From the NCBI RefSeq assembly GCF_023195775.1, contig NZ_CP096205.1, forward strand, positions 1,054,001 through 1,118,000: a DNA stretch of 64,000 bases, read 5' to 3'. The notes below the pieces were generated by a model, which was not told where the DNA came from, searched no databases, and was given only the letters and a program-made list of their open reading frames with translations. A program made the translations under genes and the position numbers. Of the stretch, positions 52,421 to 61,800 are shown piece after piece. Positions within the stretch are counted from its first letter, which is position 1; each line of letters begins with the position of its first letter. Source of the stretch: Flavobacterium azooxidireducens. GTDB lineage: Bacteria; Bacteroidota; Bacteroidia; Flavobacteriales; Flavobacteriaceae.

Positions 52421-54427
52421 TTAGAATTTCCAAATGGCATAAAATTGCCAATAGTTGAAATCTTGTTTGAAATCCATCATATAGCGAATGCCTACACTTG
52501 GGCCAATTCGAGCAAAGCCAAAAGTAACATCTGCAAAAACTTGAGTTCTAAATTTTTCAAAGGTTTTGGTTTCAAATATTTCTGAAGCTGATTGTCTTGT
52601 GTCTTCAATTTCTTCACCCGGAGTAAATTCTTGATTTTCAAAAATCGGAGCGTAAAAAAGAGTAGATTGGTTAGTCGTAGTCCGTTGGTTAATAATAGCC
52701 GAAATTTGTGGACCAACACCAACACCAATGTAGTTGTTAATGTTGTAGCGAAGTGAAATTGGAACTACATCAATGTTTTTGGATATTGTTTCTGTGCTAC
52801 TACTCCTATTTGTAAAACCTAATTCATACCCTTGACCATTAGAATCAATTATTGGGGGATCAAATTGTGTTAGTGTCAAATTGCTTGATGATGATTGATT
52901 AGTTTCTAAATAGGAAAAATTCATTTCAGATTGCCAATAAAACCGATAGGATTTGAATGGAGAAATAGTAGCTCCCAGAAAATAACTTTTTGGATTGGGT
53001 TGGTCTGTAAAATAATTATATCCTGTTCTTATGCCAACCGAAATCCCCGGCATAAAGCGAGTAACAGCATAGTTTGTAATAATCGGCTCGTTTTTGTCAA
53101 AAATTATGGAAGTTCTGCTTTTGGTTTTTTGTTTATGAAAGTCTTTGCCAAATTTCATACTGTATTTTACGAATCCTTTAGTACTGTCTTTCTCGGTCAC
53201 ATTTTTTTGATTGGTTCCGGGTAGATAAATGTTTTTGAACGTAAAATGAATTTGATTTTTTAGAATGATAGTGTCCAAACAACTGTAATTTACAATTTCA
53301 TCTTTTGGACAAATTTCACATTTTGGATACATATCCACAATTTTAAACGTTGACTTGTCAAACATTTCAGGAATGTCTGTTTCTAATTTGATGATTCTAG
53401 CCGGGCCTTCTCCATCATTTTGAAAACGGGTTTTAAAGTTTAGTGTTTTAAATCGAACCAATCGATAATTCATCAAAAAACCATTAGACGACATTTTGTT
53501 TGGATCGTGGGAAGTAACAATTTCCATCTCTAAATTTTTTACCTTGTGATTTTTATAATTCCTGTCAGGAACAAAAACACTTCGAATGGTTAAAGTAGCA
53601 CTCGTATCTTTAATCATTTCCGGAGTGGTTTTTAAACTAAAAAAAACATTTCTGGTTTCGCCGGAATCAAGGTTTTCAAATTCATATACTTTTGAATTTC
53701 TGTATAATGTTTTTGATTCTTCAAGAGTAAATTCAAGATCTTCTCGGTCTTCTATTGGTCTTATGTTTTTATAAAAAATGTTTTCATTGCTTGCTAAATA
53801 ACTTTCGTGATTGTCAAAATCATCAACCATGGCGATGTTTTCTGCTTGAATCTCGATTTCTCCCTCATGGGTTCGGGTTTCTATAAATTCAAAATTGTTG
53901 TTTTTAAATTGCTTGTCGTTATAAAACAAATAAAGCTTTCCGTTGGTGGTATATTCTTTTAGGTTTTGATAACTCAATACAATCACAATTTCTTCTTCCG
54001 GAACGGGCTCTCTGTTTTTTTGTAAAAACAATCCTTGATGCTCTTCAATAGAAGCAATATTTTTAAAATTGGTATCGGTAATTTCATTTACAGCAACTTT
54101 TTTTGGTCGAGTTGCCGGTGGTTTTCCATTGTCATAATTATTTGTCACTGCTAACCGAACCGTTTTTTCTCCTGTTTTTTTATAAGTATGCTTGGGTTCT
54201 TTTTCTTTGCTGTAATGACCGTCACCAAATTCCCAAAAATAAGAATAGTAGGCAGCAGGTGCTCCTGCAACCTGAATTAATGGTGGTGTTTGAGGTTTCA
54301 GAGAAACTTGATTTCCTTTTAAGTCATAACCAATAGTGGCACTTCGAGTGATGGTGTCAATTACTTTTGTTTGACTAAAACAAAATGTAAAAAAGAAAAA
54401 GGTCGATAGAATTACTACTTTTTTCAT
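52421..54427 (-). CDS. Exported PKD-domain protein with C-terminal beta-barrel
   Basis: A 668-residue protein starting at 54427 (signal MKKVVILSTFFFFTFCFSQ). A PKD domain (about 30-115: YYSYFWEFGDGHYSKEKEPK-HTYKKTGEKTVRLAV) is followed by beta-sandwich domains of DUF11-like type (NYDNG onward, ETDIPEMFDKSTFKIVDMYP with a CEICP motif), then from about residue 475 a barrel-like region (SVGIRTGYNYF, SYRFYWQSEMNFSYLE, YNINNYIGVGVGPQISAII) ending in YAIWKF. It has no T9SS sorting tail; an outer-membrane anchor with a periplasmic or surface PKD part is inferred. Directly upstream of the CHAT gene, so probably one operon. Confidence 0.85.
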   Translation of the reverse strand: MKKVVILSTFFFFTFCFSQTKVIDTITRSATIGYDLKGNQVSLKPQTPPLIQVAGAPAAYYSYFWEFGDGHYSKEKEPKHTYKKTGEKTVRLAVTNNYDNGKPPATRPKKVAVNEITDTNFKNIASIEEHQGLFLQKNREPVPEEEIVIVLSYQNLKEYTTNGKLYLFYNDKQFKNNNFEFIETRTHEGEIEIQAENIAMVDDFDNHESYLASNENIFYKNIRPIEDREDLEFTLEESKTLYRNSKVYEFENLDSGETRNVFFSLKTTPEMIKDTSATLTIRSVFVPDRNYKNHKVKNLEMEIVTSHDPNKMSSNGFLMNYRLVRFKTLNFKTRFQNDGEGPARIIKLETDIPEMFDKSTFKIVDMYPKCEICPKDEIVNYSCLDTIILKNQIHFTFKNIYLPGTNQKNVTEKDSTKGFVKYSMKFGKDFHKQKTKSRTSIIFDKNEPIITNYAVTRFMPGISVGIRTGYNYFTDQPNPKSYFLGATISPFKSYRFYWQSEMNFSYLETNQSSSSNLTLTQFDPPIIDSNGQGYELGFTNRSSSTETISKNIDVVPISLRYNINNYIGVGVGPQISAIINQRTTTNQSTLFYAPIFENQEFTPGEEIEDTRQSASEIFETKTFEKFRTQVFADVTFGFARIGPSVGIRYMMDFKQDFNYWQFYAIWKF

Positions 54428-54470
54428 GATTAGATTGTGATGGCTTGTGATAAAATTAGCAAAAAGCGAT

Positions 54471-54498
54471 GAATTTTCATCGCTTTTTGTGTAAAATA
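54471..54498 (-). terminator. Terminator after the 54513 lipoprotein gene
   Basis: AAAAAGCGATGAA and TTCATCGCTTTTT form a 12-bp stem with a 4-base loop and end in T on either strand. It separates the lipoprotein gene from the PKD-CHAT genes, which therefore need readthrough or their own promoter. Confidence 0.75.
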
Positions 54499-54512
54499 TC
54501 CTATTCTGTGTG

Positions 54513-55442
54513 TTAAAGAGCATTAATTGCAGCAATTAACTGAGCTTCTGTACCCAAAGTTGTTTCAGACAAACTAAAAGTAACTTGGTGATTGGGAACT
54601 AAAGCTTGTACTGGTTTAATTGCATATCTGAAAAGGCCATTTTCTTCGGTTACAAAAACAAAGTTCACTTCCATTCCAACGGGAAACTCGCCGTAGGTTG
54701 TGCCTAATGAATTAGGAAAATCATTTGTAGTCATAAAAACAGCACTATTACCATTTCCATATCCTTGAGGCACTAAAGTACTAATTTCTGTTCTTGGTCC
54801 GGAATAATTAACAAATCTATCGTAGTTAAACCATCCGAAGCTGCTAAAGAAAACATTATATAAATCGGAACCTAAGCCTTGTCCTTGACCAATCCAGAAC
54901 TCCACAGTAACAGTTTGTTCCCAAATTAAATCTCCGTCTTGATCTATTGTTCCGGCAAATGGCAGCATAGCGTTATCTGTTCCGCCGGTTAGTGATGTAG
55001 GAGCACTCAACATCATTCCACAGTCCAATGTAAGTTGAACACCATCTTGCGTAACATTAATATAAAACTCGCCTCCGGAAGTTAATAATTTTGTTTCACC
55101 ATTTTCTACACCCATAGTTGGTTTGTTGGTTACAAGCATAGAGGCTCTGTCAAAGATTTCAACATATTCTAATTCAACATTTCCGGTAACCGGATTTCCG
55201 TTTTTGCGTAAACAGTTTCCGTAAATAGTTAATAAAACACCATTATCTGAAACATAATTTAATGTGGTTTCAGCATCAAAAGTGGCGGTTTGAGTTCTGC
55301 TTTCAAGAGCATTGTCAAATAAGGCTCTGAATGATTGACTGGTTGGAACATAAGTATAGGAGTTTCCATTGTCGTCTGAACTACAGCTAGCAAAACCAAT
55401 TGCAGCTAGCATTAATAAGATTGATTTTTTTAAATTTTTCAT
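54513..55442 (-). CDS. Predicted surface or periplasmic lipoprotein, unknown function
   Basis: A 309-residue lipoprotein (MKNLKKSILLMLAAIGFASC, Cys 20, then SSDDNGN, an acidic stretch after Cys as in Bacteroidota lipoproteins that go to the surface). The mature part is beta-rich: ETTLNYVSDNGVLLTIYGNC-LRKNGNPVTGNVELEYVEI resembles a carboxypeptidase-regulatory-like fold. I do not recognise a family. Its upstream region carries the 32-base block shared with the T9SS gene, suggesting the same regulator. Confidence 0.82.
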   Translation of the reverse strand: MKNLKKSILLMLAAIGFASCSSDDNGNSYTYVPTSQSFRALFDNALESRTQTATFDAETTLNYVSDNGVLLTIYGNCLRKNGNPVTGNVELEYVEIFDRASMLVTNKPTMGVENGETKLLTSGGEFYINVTQDGVQLTLDCGMMLSAPTSLTGGTDNAMLPFAGTIDQDGDLIWEQTVTVEFWIGQGQGLGSDLYNVFFSSFGWFNYDRFVNYSGPRTEISTLVPQGYGNGNSAVFMTTNDFPNSLGTTYGEFPVGMEVNFVFVTEENGLFRYAIKPVQALVPNHQVTFSLSETTLGTEAQLIAAINAL

Positions 55443-55473
55443 GATTTCTAAATTTTAAATTGTTTTTATATCA

Positions 55474-55505
55474 CTATATCAACTGAATGATAAATTTGTT
55501 ACCCT
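55474..55505 (-). promoter_or_regulatory. Putative ECF-type promoter A (lipoprotein gene)
   Basis: On the minus strand AGGGTAACAAATTT, a variable pair, CATTC, a variable pair, TTGATATAG. It matches block B at 56869-56900 at 28 of 32 positions. Reading GGGTAAC as -35 and GATATAG as -10 gives a 17-base spacer and a start about 25 bases before the ATG. It does not contain TAnnTTTG, so it is not the housekeeping type. Confidence 0.6.
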
Positions 55506-55514
55506 GTTTTTTTA

Positions 55515-55618
55515 ATTTTTTTGAAAGTTTATTAGCATCAACGAATAAGAGCGTTTTTTTTAAGCAATTTTTCCCATCTTTTTTGGTTGTTGATGCTAAT
55601 AAATCTCTCAAAAATTTA
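55515..55618. repeat. Long inverted repeat between the T9SS and lipoprotein genes
   Basis: TTTATTAGCATCAAC (55528-55542) and GTTGATGCTAATAAA (55589-55603) are perfectly complementary over 15 bases, and the arms extend outward with a few mismatches (TTTTTTTGAAAG against CTCTCAAAAATTT) to about 28 bases each, around a 46-base T-rich centre. It may be the terminator of the T9SS gene or a small mobile-element-like repeat. Confidence 0.7.
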
Positions 55619-55652
55619 TTCATAGCAATTTTAAGGGCAAAAGGGAGTCTTG

Positions 55653-56813
55653 TTATTCTTTCACAATTTTTTCTTTATATGTACTAGTTGATGTTGTAAT
55701 TTCAAGGAAATAAATTCCTTTTTCCAAATCGCTTAGGTTTAATTCAATTTGACTAGAGTTGTTGCCTTTTATTTTCTTTTTCATTGTTCCTGTAAAGTCA
55801 TAAATAGCAATTGATTCGGCTTTTTCATTTTCACCAATTTTTACTGAAAGAACATCTTTGACAGGATTGGGAGACGATTTAAATGCAAAATTAACAGGGA
55901 GAGGGTCGTAAGTAAGCATGCAACTTCTAAATGATTTTGTCCATGAAAAGTCTGTCCAACCAATTGGCGTTATTTCCTGAATAATATTTCCACCACCACC
56001 AATTCGACTACTTATATAAAGAATTTTAAAAGTGTATACGCCATTTGAATTACAATTGTAAAAAGGTTGATTTGTAAATGTTGAAGAATAACTTAAATTA
56101 TCTACTAACATTTGAATTGGAGCACAAGAAGAGCTACTTGGAGGTGTAATTTTTAGATATAATTTGTTGTTGTTTGGTTTTGTACCTGTTGCTAGAAAAT
56201 TTACATAACCTGTGTTTTGGTTTTGACTGTTTTTCACACAAGCTGTGCTAATAGTTAGGTTCAAGCTGGGATGTTGTTCTTTTTGTATAATTATTCTATA
56301 ATATGCTGTTTTATAGACATTGTCTGTGTTGGTAAACTGCACAATTCCACAAGTTCCTTCCACTCTTAAATTGTGAATTCCCACACTTAGCGGATTGGTT
56401 AAATCAAGTTGCGAAACATTATTTATAGACGAAAGAAGTAATCCGCCGGAATGAGCATTGAAAACTTTAATTTTTGAGGTACATGAGGATCCATTTGCGG
56501 ATTGTTTGCAATTATAAGATGATACACCATTTTTAAATCGAAGGTGATTAAAAGTTAAAGAATTTTCAAAAAAAGGAATAGTGAAAGTATATACGTTAAC
56601 CGTATAATTTGAAACACCGGCACTTTCAACATGACTGGAAGTTGATAAATTTACTGCATTTGTGTTTGAATACAAAAAATCGAAATTTGTATAAGTTGTT
56701 TGTGGGCTACAATTAGTCTGAGACATTGCATTGTGACCTAATAACAATAGAAAATTAATTACTAAGAATTTCAAGAAATTCTTTTTAAATCGAAATTGGT
56801 TAAAATTTTTCAT
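55653..56813 (-). CDS. T9SS-secreted protein, unknown function
   Basis: A 386-residue exported protein: signal segment (FLKFLVINFLLLLGHNAMSQ), a Cys-containing beta-rich passenger (CNSNGVYTFKILYISSRIGG and others), and from about residue 315 a type A C-terminal sorting domain (NFAFKSSPNPVKDVLSVKIG, GTMKKKIKGN, LEKGIYFLEITTSTSTYKEK, ending IVKE) for type IX secretion. The passenger is not a family I recognise. It is divergent from the ECF sigma gene and carries promoter block B. Confidence 0.85.
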   Translation of the reverse strand: MKNFNQFRFKKNFLKFLVINFLLLLGHNAMSQTNCSPQTTYTNFDFLYSNTNAVNLSTSSHVESAGVSNYTVNVYTFTIPFFENSLTFNHLRFKNGVSSYNCKQSANGSSCTSKIKVFNAHSGGLLLSSINNVSQLDLTNPLSVGIHNLRVEGTCGIVQFTNTDNVYKTAYYRIIIQKEQHPSLNLTISTACVKNSQNQNTGYVNFLATGTKPNNNKLYLKITPPSSSSCAPIQMLVDNLSYSSTFTNQPFYNCNSNGVYTFKILYISSRIGGGGNIIQEITPIGWTDFSWTKSFRSCMLTYDPLPVNFAFKSSPNPVKDVLSVKIGENEKAESIAIYDFTGTMKKKIKGNNSSQIELNLSDLEKGIYFLEITTSTSTYKEKIVKE

Positions 56814-56868
56814 AATAAATAAAATTTAATTTCCCCTACTCTATTAGCTTTTCGGGTTACGCTTTTAC

Positions 56869-56900
56869 CTATATCAATCGAATGGAAAATTTGTTACCCT
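56869..56900 (-). promoter_or_regulatory. Putative ECF-type promoter B (T9SS gene)
   Basis: Minus-strand AGGGTAACAAATTTTCCATT-CGATTGATATAG, the second copy of the block described at 55474-55505. It lies in the 151-base gap between the T9SS gene and the divergent sigma-factor gene, about 56 bases before the T9SS ATG. Confidence 0.6.
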
Positions 56901-56964
56901 AGTTTGATAAAAAAAAACAAACTCGGATAATATTTTTTATATTAGCCAATAAATAAAGGGATTC

Positions 56965-57546
56965 ATGACTTTAAAAGCACCTCATGCAGATCAGTATTTC
57001 ATTGATGGTTTGATAGAAAACAATTCTGCCATAATTCAATCCATCTATAAAAAGTTTGCTCCAAAAGTGATTCATTATATTAAAACAAATAATGGTGATG
57101 TTGATCATGCTCAAGATGTAATTCAAGAAGTGCTAATGACGATTTATAACCAAGCGAAAACAAAAGATTTAAAATTAACTTGTCCGTTTGATGCCTATTT
57201 TTTTCTGCTATGCAAAAGAAGATGGCTTAATGAATTAAAAAAATCTTCCAATAAACAGGTAACAATTCAAGACGATACTTTATCTACAGATGACTCAATC
57301 ACTCAAATGGTTTTGACGACAGAAGATTTTGATGAAAAACAAGCCCTATTTGACCAAATGTTTCAAAAATTAGGCGAAAAATGCCAAGAATTGCTCAAAC
57401 TAAGTTTTGTAACAAAAACGTTAGACGAAGTAGCCATCAAATTGAATGTTTCGTATGCTTATGTTAGAAAGAAAAAATCACTCTGCACCGGTCAATTAAC
57501 CGAATTGATTCAACTATCAAGTCAATATAAATCACTAAAATTTTAA
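56965..57546 (+). CDS. ECF-type RNA polymerase sigma factor
   Basis: A 193-residue sigma-70 family protein with region 2 (VIHYIKTNNGDVDHAQDVIQ, EVLMTIYNQAKTKDLKLTCP, FLLCKRRWLNELKKS) and region 4 (KCQELLKLSFVTKTLDEVAI, KLNVSYAYVRKKKSLCTGQL). There are no regions 1 or 3, so it is of the ECF kind. The gene for a membrane TPR partner starts 4 bases after its stop codon. Direct control of the two matching promoter blocks nearby is inferred. Confidence 0.93.
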   Translation: MTLKAPHADQYFIDGLIENNSAIIQSIYKKFAPKVIHYIKTNNGDVDHAQDVIQEVLMTIYNQAKTKDLKLTCPFDAYFFLLCKRRWLNELKKSSNKQVTIQDDTLSTDDSITQMVLTTEDFDEKQALFDQMFQKLGEKCQELLKLSFVTKTLDEVAIKLNVSYAYVRKKKSLCTGQLTELIQLSSQYKSLKF

Positions 57547-57550
57547 TGTG

Positions 57551-58285
57551 ATGCAAGAAGAAATTTACATATTATTCGAAAACTATCTTTCTAATGAAAT
57601 GAATGAAAAAGATCGGTTATCTTTTGAAAATCAGTTGTTAGCTGATTCGCAATTGAAGGAGAAATTCGAACTATATCAACAAAATAATCAATTTTTAGCC
57701 ACAAAATTCAGTACCAAAAAAGCGGATTTTGAGTCTAATTTAAAAACCATTTCCAAAAATTATTTTGAACAAGAAATAAAAGAAGATACAAAGGTTTTTA
57801 AACTCAAACGCTATTATTTTGCCATCGCTGCATCTGTTGTTTTCTTTTTAGGATTGCTAGTGTTTTTGCAAAATAGCAATCCGGAATACAACGATTTCAA
57901 TCAACATGAAATTGCTTCATTTACTGTAAGAAATGATTCGGATGAAAGTTCATTCTTTTTAAAAGAAGCCCAAGATTTTTTTAATCAAAAAAAGTATGAT
58001 TTAGCATTACAAGCTTTTCAAAAAATGAGTCCGATGAACAATACAGAAGAAAAACTGTTTTATGGGATCACATTATTAGAAACCGATAATTTAGTTGAAG
58101 CTAAAGCTGTTTTTGTTGAAATTGAAAACGGAACGTCGATCTATCAAAACAAAGCAACATGGTATCTTGCCCTTTTAGCTTTAAAAGAAAATGATTTAGA
58201 AACCTGTAAGCTCTATTTAAAAAAGCTTCCAAAAAATGCAGATGATTTCCAACAAGCTCAAAAATTGTTAAATAAAATAGAATAA
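57551..58285 (+). CDS. Membrane TPR protein, putative anti-sigma partner
   Basis: A 244-residue protein starting at ATG 57551 (a GTG one codon earlier is possible). The first 85 residues are cytoplasmic and helical (YILFENYLSNEMNEKDRLSF-ENQLLADSQLKEKFELYQQN resembles the N-terminal zf-HC2-like anti-sigma helices without zinc ligands). One transmembrane helix follows (YYFAIAASVVFFLGLLVFLQ), then periplasmic tetratricopeptide repeats (DFFNQKKYDLALQAFQKM, LFYGITLLETDNLVEAKAVF). This layout fits an anti-sigma factor or a sensor, but no binding partner is proven. tadA follows directly (TAAATG). Confidence 0.82.
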   Translation: MQEEIYILFENYLSNEMNEKDRLSFENQLLADSQLKEKFELYQQNNQFLATKFSTKKADFESNLKTISKNYFEQEIKEDTKVFKLKRYYFAIAASVVFFLGLLVFLQNSNPEYNDFNQHEIASFTVRNDSDESSFFLKEAQDFFNQKKYDLALQAFQKMSPMNNTEEKLFYGITLLETDNLVEAKAVFVEIENGTSIYQNKATWYLALLALKENDLETCKLYLKKLPKNADDFQQAQKLLNKIE

Positions 58286-58729
58286 ATGGAAAACCCTTTC
58301 ACCGACGAGTATTTTATGAAAAAAGCCCTGCAAGAAGCCGAAGTCGCTTTTGAACAAGGCGAAATTCCCGTGGGAGCCATCATTGTGGTAGAAAATAAAG
58401 TCATCGCCAGAACGCATAATTTAACTGAATTACTCAACGATGTCACTGCTCACGCCGAAATGCAAGCCATCACTTCTGCAGCTAATTTCATTGGTGGGAA
58501 ATACTTAAAAGGTTGCACACTTTACGTCACCTTAGAACCTTGTCAAATGTGTGCCGGAGCTTTGTATTGGAGTCAGATTTCAAAAATTGTGTTTGGAGCT
58601 CGAGATGAGCAACGTGGTTTTGTGAAAATGGGAACAAAATTACACCCCAAAACAGAAATCGTTTCAGGTGTTTTGGCTCAAGAATCAGCCGATTTAATGC
58701 TACGTTTTTTCGCATCCAAACGCAAGTAA
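58286..58729 (+). CDS. tadA: tRNA-specific adenosine deaminase (TadA)
   Basis: A 147-residue zinc deaminase that converts A34 to inosine in tRNA-Arg; in Bacteroidota similar proteins may also be guanine/nucleoside deaminases. H56-A-E58 and P85-C86-xx-C89 are the zinc ligands and catalytic Glu, in DVTAHAEMQAITSAANFIGG and TLEPCQMCAGALYWSQI. GARDEQRGFVKMG supports TadA. Its start is immediately after the stop of the TPR gene, so it is probably cotranscribed, although its role is unrelated. Confidence 0.92.
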   Translation: MENPFTDEYFMKKALQEAEVAFEQGEIPVGAIIVVENKVIARTHNLTELLNDVTAHAEMQAITSAANFIGGKYLKGCTLYVTLEPCQMCAGALYWSQISKIVFGARDEQRGFVKMGTKLHPKTEIVSGVLAQESADLMLRFFASKRK

Positions 58730-58849
58730 TTTTATCCAAAAATTCTTCTAAAAAATAATTATCTTTAACACAATATTTGGAATACTTTTTGTGTTATCGA
58801 CAATAAGTACCCACACTTTTCCCGTTCCACTTTTTAATCTTTTTGAACA

Positions 58850-61800
58850 ATGTCAATCAAACGTTTGATGCAACTTCTTGTTGCGGTTGTAGTGCTACAC
58901 TCTTGTGGCAAAAAAGAATCTACAGAAGATTTTAATTCTGATTTTTCATTGTTTCACGAGTACATACTGAACTTCAGTTCCGGTTTGGTTTCGGCCAATT
59001 CCGATATTCGCGTAACCCTGGCTTTCGATAAGCAAGAATGGCAACCCAATCAGGAAATTGATAAAAATTTATTTGATATTTCGCCGAGTGTGAAAGGGAA
59101 AATGGTCGCCTTAGCCTCCAACACCATTGCTTTTGTGCCCGAAAAGCCATTGGAACAAGATACTGAATACCGCATTGTTTTCAAATTATCCAAACTTATA
59201 AAAACTGAAAAAGGTTTAGAAGAATTCAAATTTTCTATCAAAACCTTAAAGCAAGATTTTATAGTAAATGTGATGGATTTGCAATCGTACAGCAGAGAAT
59301 TGAACTATTTGAACGGAACAATTCAAACCAGCGATTTGTTGGATTTTACGACTGCTTCAAAACTCGTTGAAGCTACACAAGACGGAAAAAAATTAAAAAT
59401 TAAATTTGATAAATCACTCAGTACGAAAACGGAATTCAAATTTATTATCGATAGCATTCAACGTAAAGTAGAAGACGATAAAATCGAAATTTCTTGGAAC
59501 GGAAAACCTTTCAACATCGACCAAAAAGGAAGTGTGGAATATGAAATTCCGGGTAAAAATAATTTCAAAATTGTTGGAATGGAAGTGGGCGATGAAGACA
59601 ATCAATCCCTATTCATCAATTTTACTGATCCCATCAAAAAAGGACAAGATTTACAAGGATTAGTTTCCGTTGAAACTGCTCAAACCACCAAATTTTTAAT
59701 CGAAGGAAATTTACTGAAAGTCTTTTTCAGCGAACCATTAAAAGGTGATTTACTGGTGGAAGTTTTCCAAGGAATTACCAGCGACGAAGGCTATAAAATG
59801 AAAGAAACTTTTTCGCAAAGAGTAGCTTTCAACGAAATGAAACCGAATGTTCGCTTTTCAAAAAACGGAACGATTTTACCAAGTTCAAATAATTTAAAAA
59901 TCAATTTTGAATCGGCAAATCTAAAAGCGGTTGATGTAAAAGTGTATAAAATTTACCAAAATAATGTTCTGCAATTTTTACAAGATAATAATTTAAACGG
60001 AAATCGAAATTTAAGAAAAGTAGCTTCACCGATAGCCAAACAAACCATCAATTTATTAAATAAAAAACTGCCGAATTACAGCAAGTGGAATACGTTTGCT
60101 CTTGATTTATCAAAAATAATCACACCGGAGCCTGGAGCGATTTATCGGGTAGAAATGTCGTTCAAGAAAAGTTATTCATTATTCAAATGTTCCGAAACGA
60201 CAACAGATGACGACGTAGAACGAGAAGATGATAACGAAGAAGTGCGTTCCTACAACGATGATTACTACGACTATTATTGGTATGATGATTACGATTGGTA
60301 CGATAGCAAAGATGCTTGTCAAGATGATTATTTCCGCCGTGGCCCGATTGGAATGAATGTGTTAGCTTCTGATTTAGGTGTAATTGCTAAACGTGGTGAA
60401 AATGGTTCTTACACCATTGCCGTAACCAACATTGTCAACACGCAACCCATTTCGGGAGCAACGGTTGAATTGTATGATTTTCAACAGCAAAAAATTGCTT
60501 CAGGAAATTCCGATGCAGAAGGAATGGCTTCATTTAAAGTTGACAAATATGCCTATTTTGCTCTCGTTTCAAAAGATAAACAAACCACTTACGTGAAATT
60601 AGACGAAGGCTTTTCGCAATCGGTCAGTAATTTTGATGTGTCCGGAGAAAAATTACAAAAAGGACTCAAAGGGTATATCTATGGCGAAAGAGGCGTTTGG
60701 CGTCCGGGTGATACATTGTTTTTGAGCTTTATGTTAAATGATGCCGCCAGCAAATTAGACAAATCGCATCCTATCAAATTCAAATTGAATGATCCAACTG
60801 GAAAATTAACCTTTCAGTCGGTTCAAAAGTATAACGAACTCAATCATTATAAATTCATCATTCCAACTCGTGACTCTCATCCTACGGGAAGTTGGGAAGC
60901 AGTAATTAGCGTTGGAGGTGCTCGATTTTATAAAAACATCAAAATTGAAACCATCAAACCAAATCGATTAAAAATCAAAAATAAATTCGATTCCGAAATT
61001 TTATCCACAGCCAAAACAAATGTCAGCGAAGTAGAAGTGGCTTGGTTGCACGGTGCCGTTGCCAAAGATTTAAAAATGGAAATGCAAGCCAAAATTATGC
61101 AACAAAAAACCGCTTTTAAAGGATTCGCCAATTATAATTTTGATGACCCAATCCGTCAATTTGAAACAGAAGAAACGACAATTTATAACGGAAAAGTAAA
61201 TTCGGAAGGAAAAGCAACCGTGAGTTTTCAACCAAAGGTAAGCAGTCAATCACCCGGAATGTTGAAAGCCAGTTTGATGACCAAAGTCTATGAAAACGGT
61301 GGCGATTTCAGTACCGATGTGATGGCAACAACACTTTCGCCTTATCAAACGTATGTCGGTTTAAAAACGCCCGAACCAAACAAATACGGCTTACTAGAAA
61401 CCGGAAAAATGAACCGCTACGACATTGTAACCGTAGACGAAAAAGGAAATCCAAAAGCAGTTCAAAACTTAAAAGTGCAAGTTTATAAAGTAGAATGGCG
61501 TTGGTGGTGGGATGCGAGTTATGACAACCTTTCCAGTTATGTTTCCTCCAATTCAACAACTGCTTTTAAGAATTTCAACGTAAGCACCAATTCCACCGGA
61601 AAAGCAAGCGTTCAATTCAAAAATGATGAAAATGAATGGGGTCGTTATTTAATAAGAGTTACCGATGAACAAGGCGGTCACGCCACCGGTTCAACCGTAA
61701 TGATTGATTGGCCATATTGGTCAGGAAAAACTAGAAATACCGATGCTTCCAATGCATCGATGTTGATGTTTTCCACCGATAAAAAGAATTACGCTGTGGG

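Noticed and set aside
55487..55687. 66-codon plus-strand frame
   Set aside because: It lies in the T-rich inverted repeat and the 3' end of the T9SS gene; composition is Phe/Leu-rich from poly-T.
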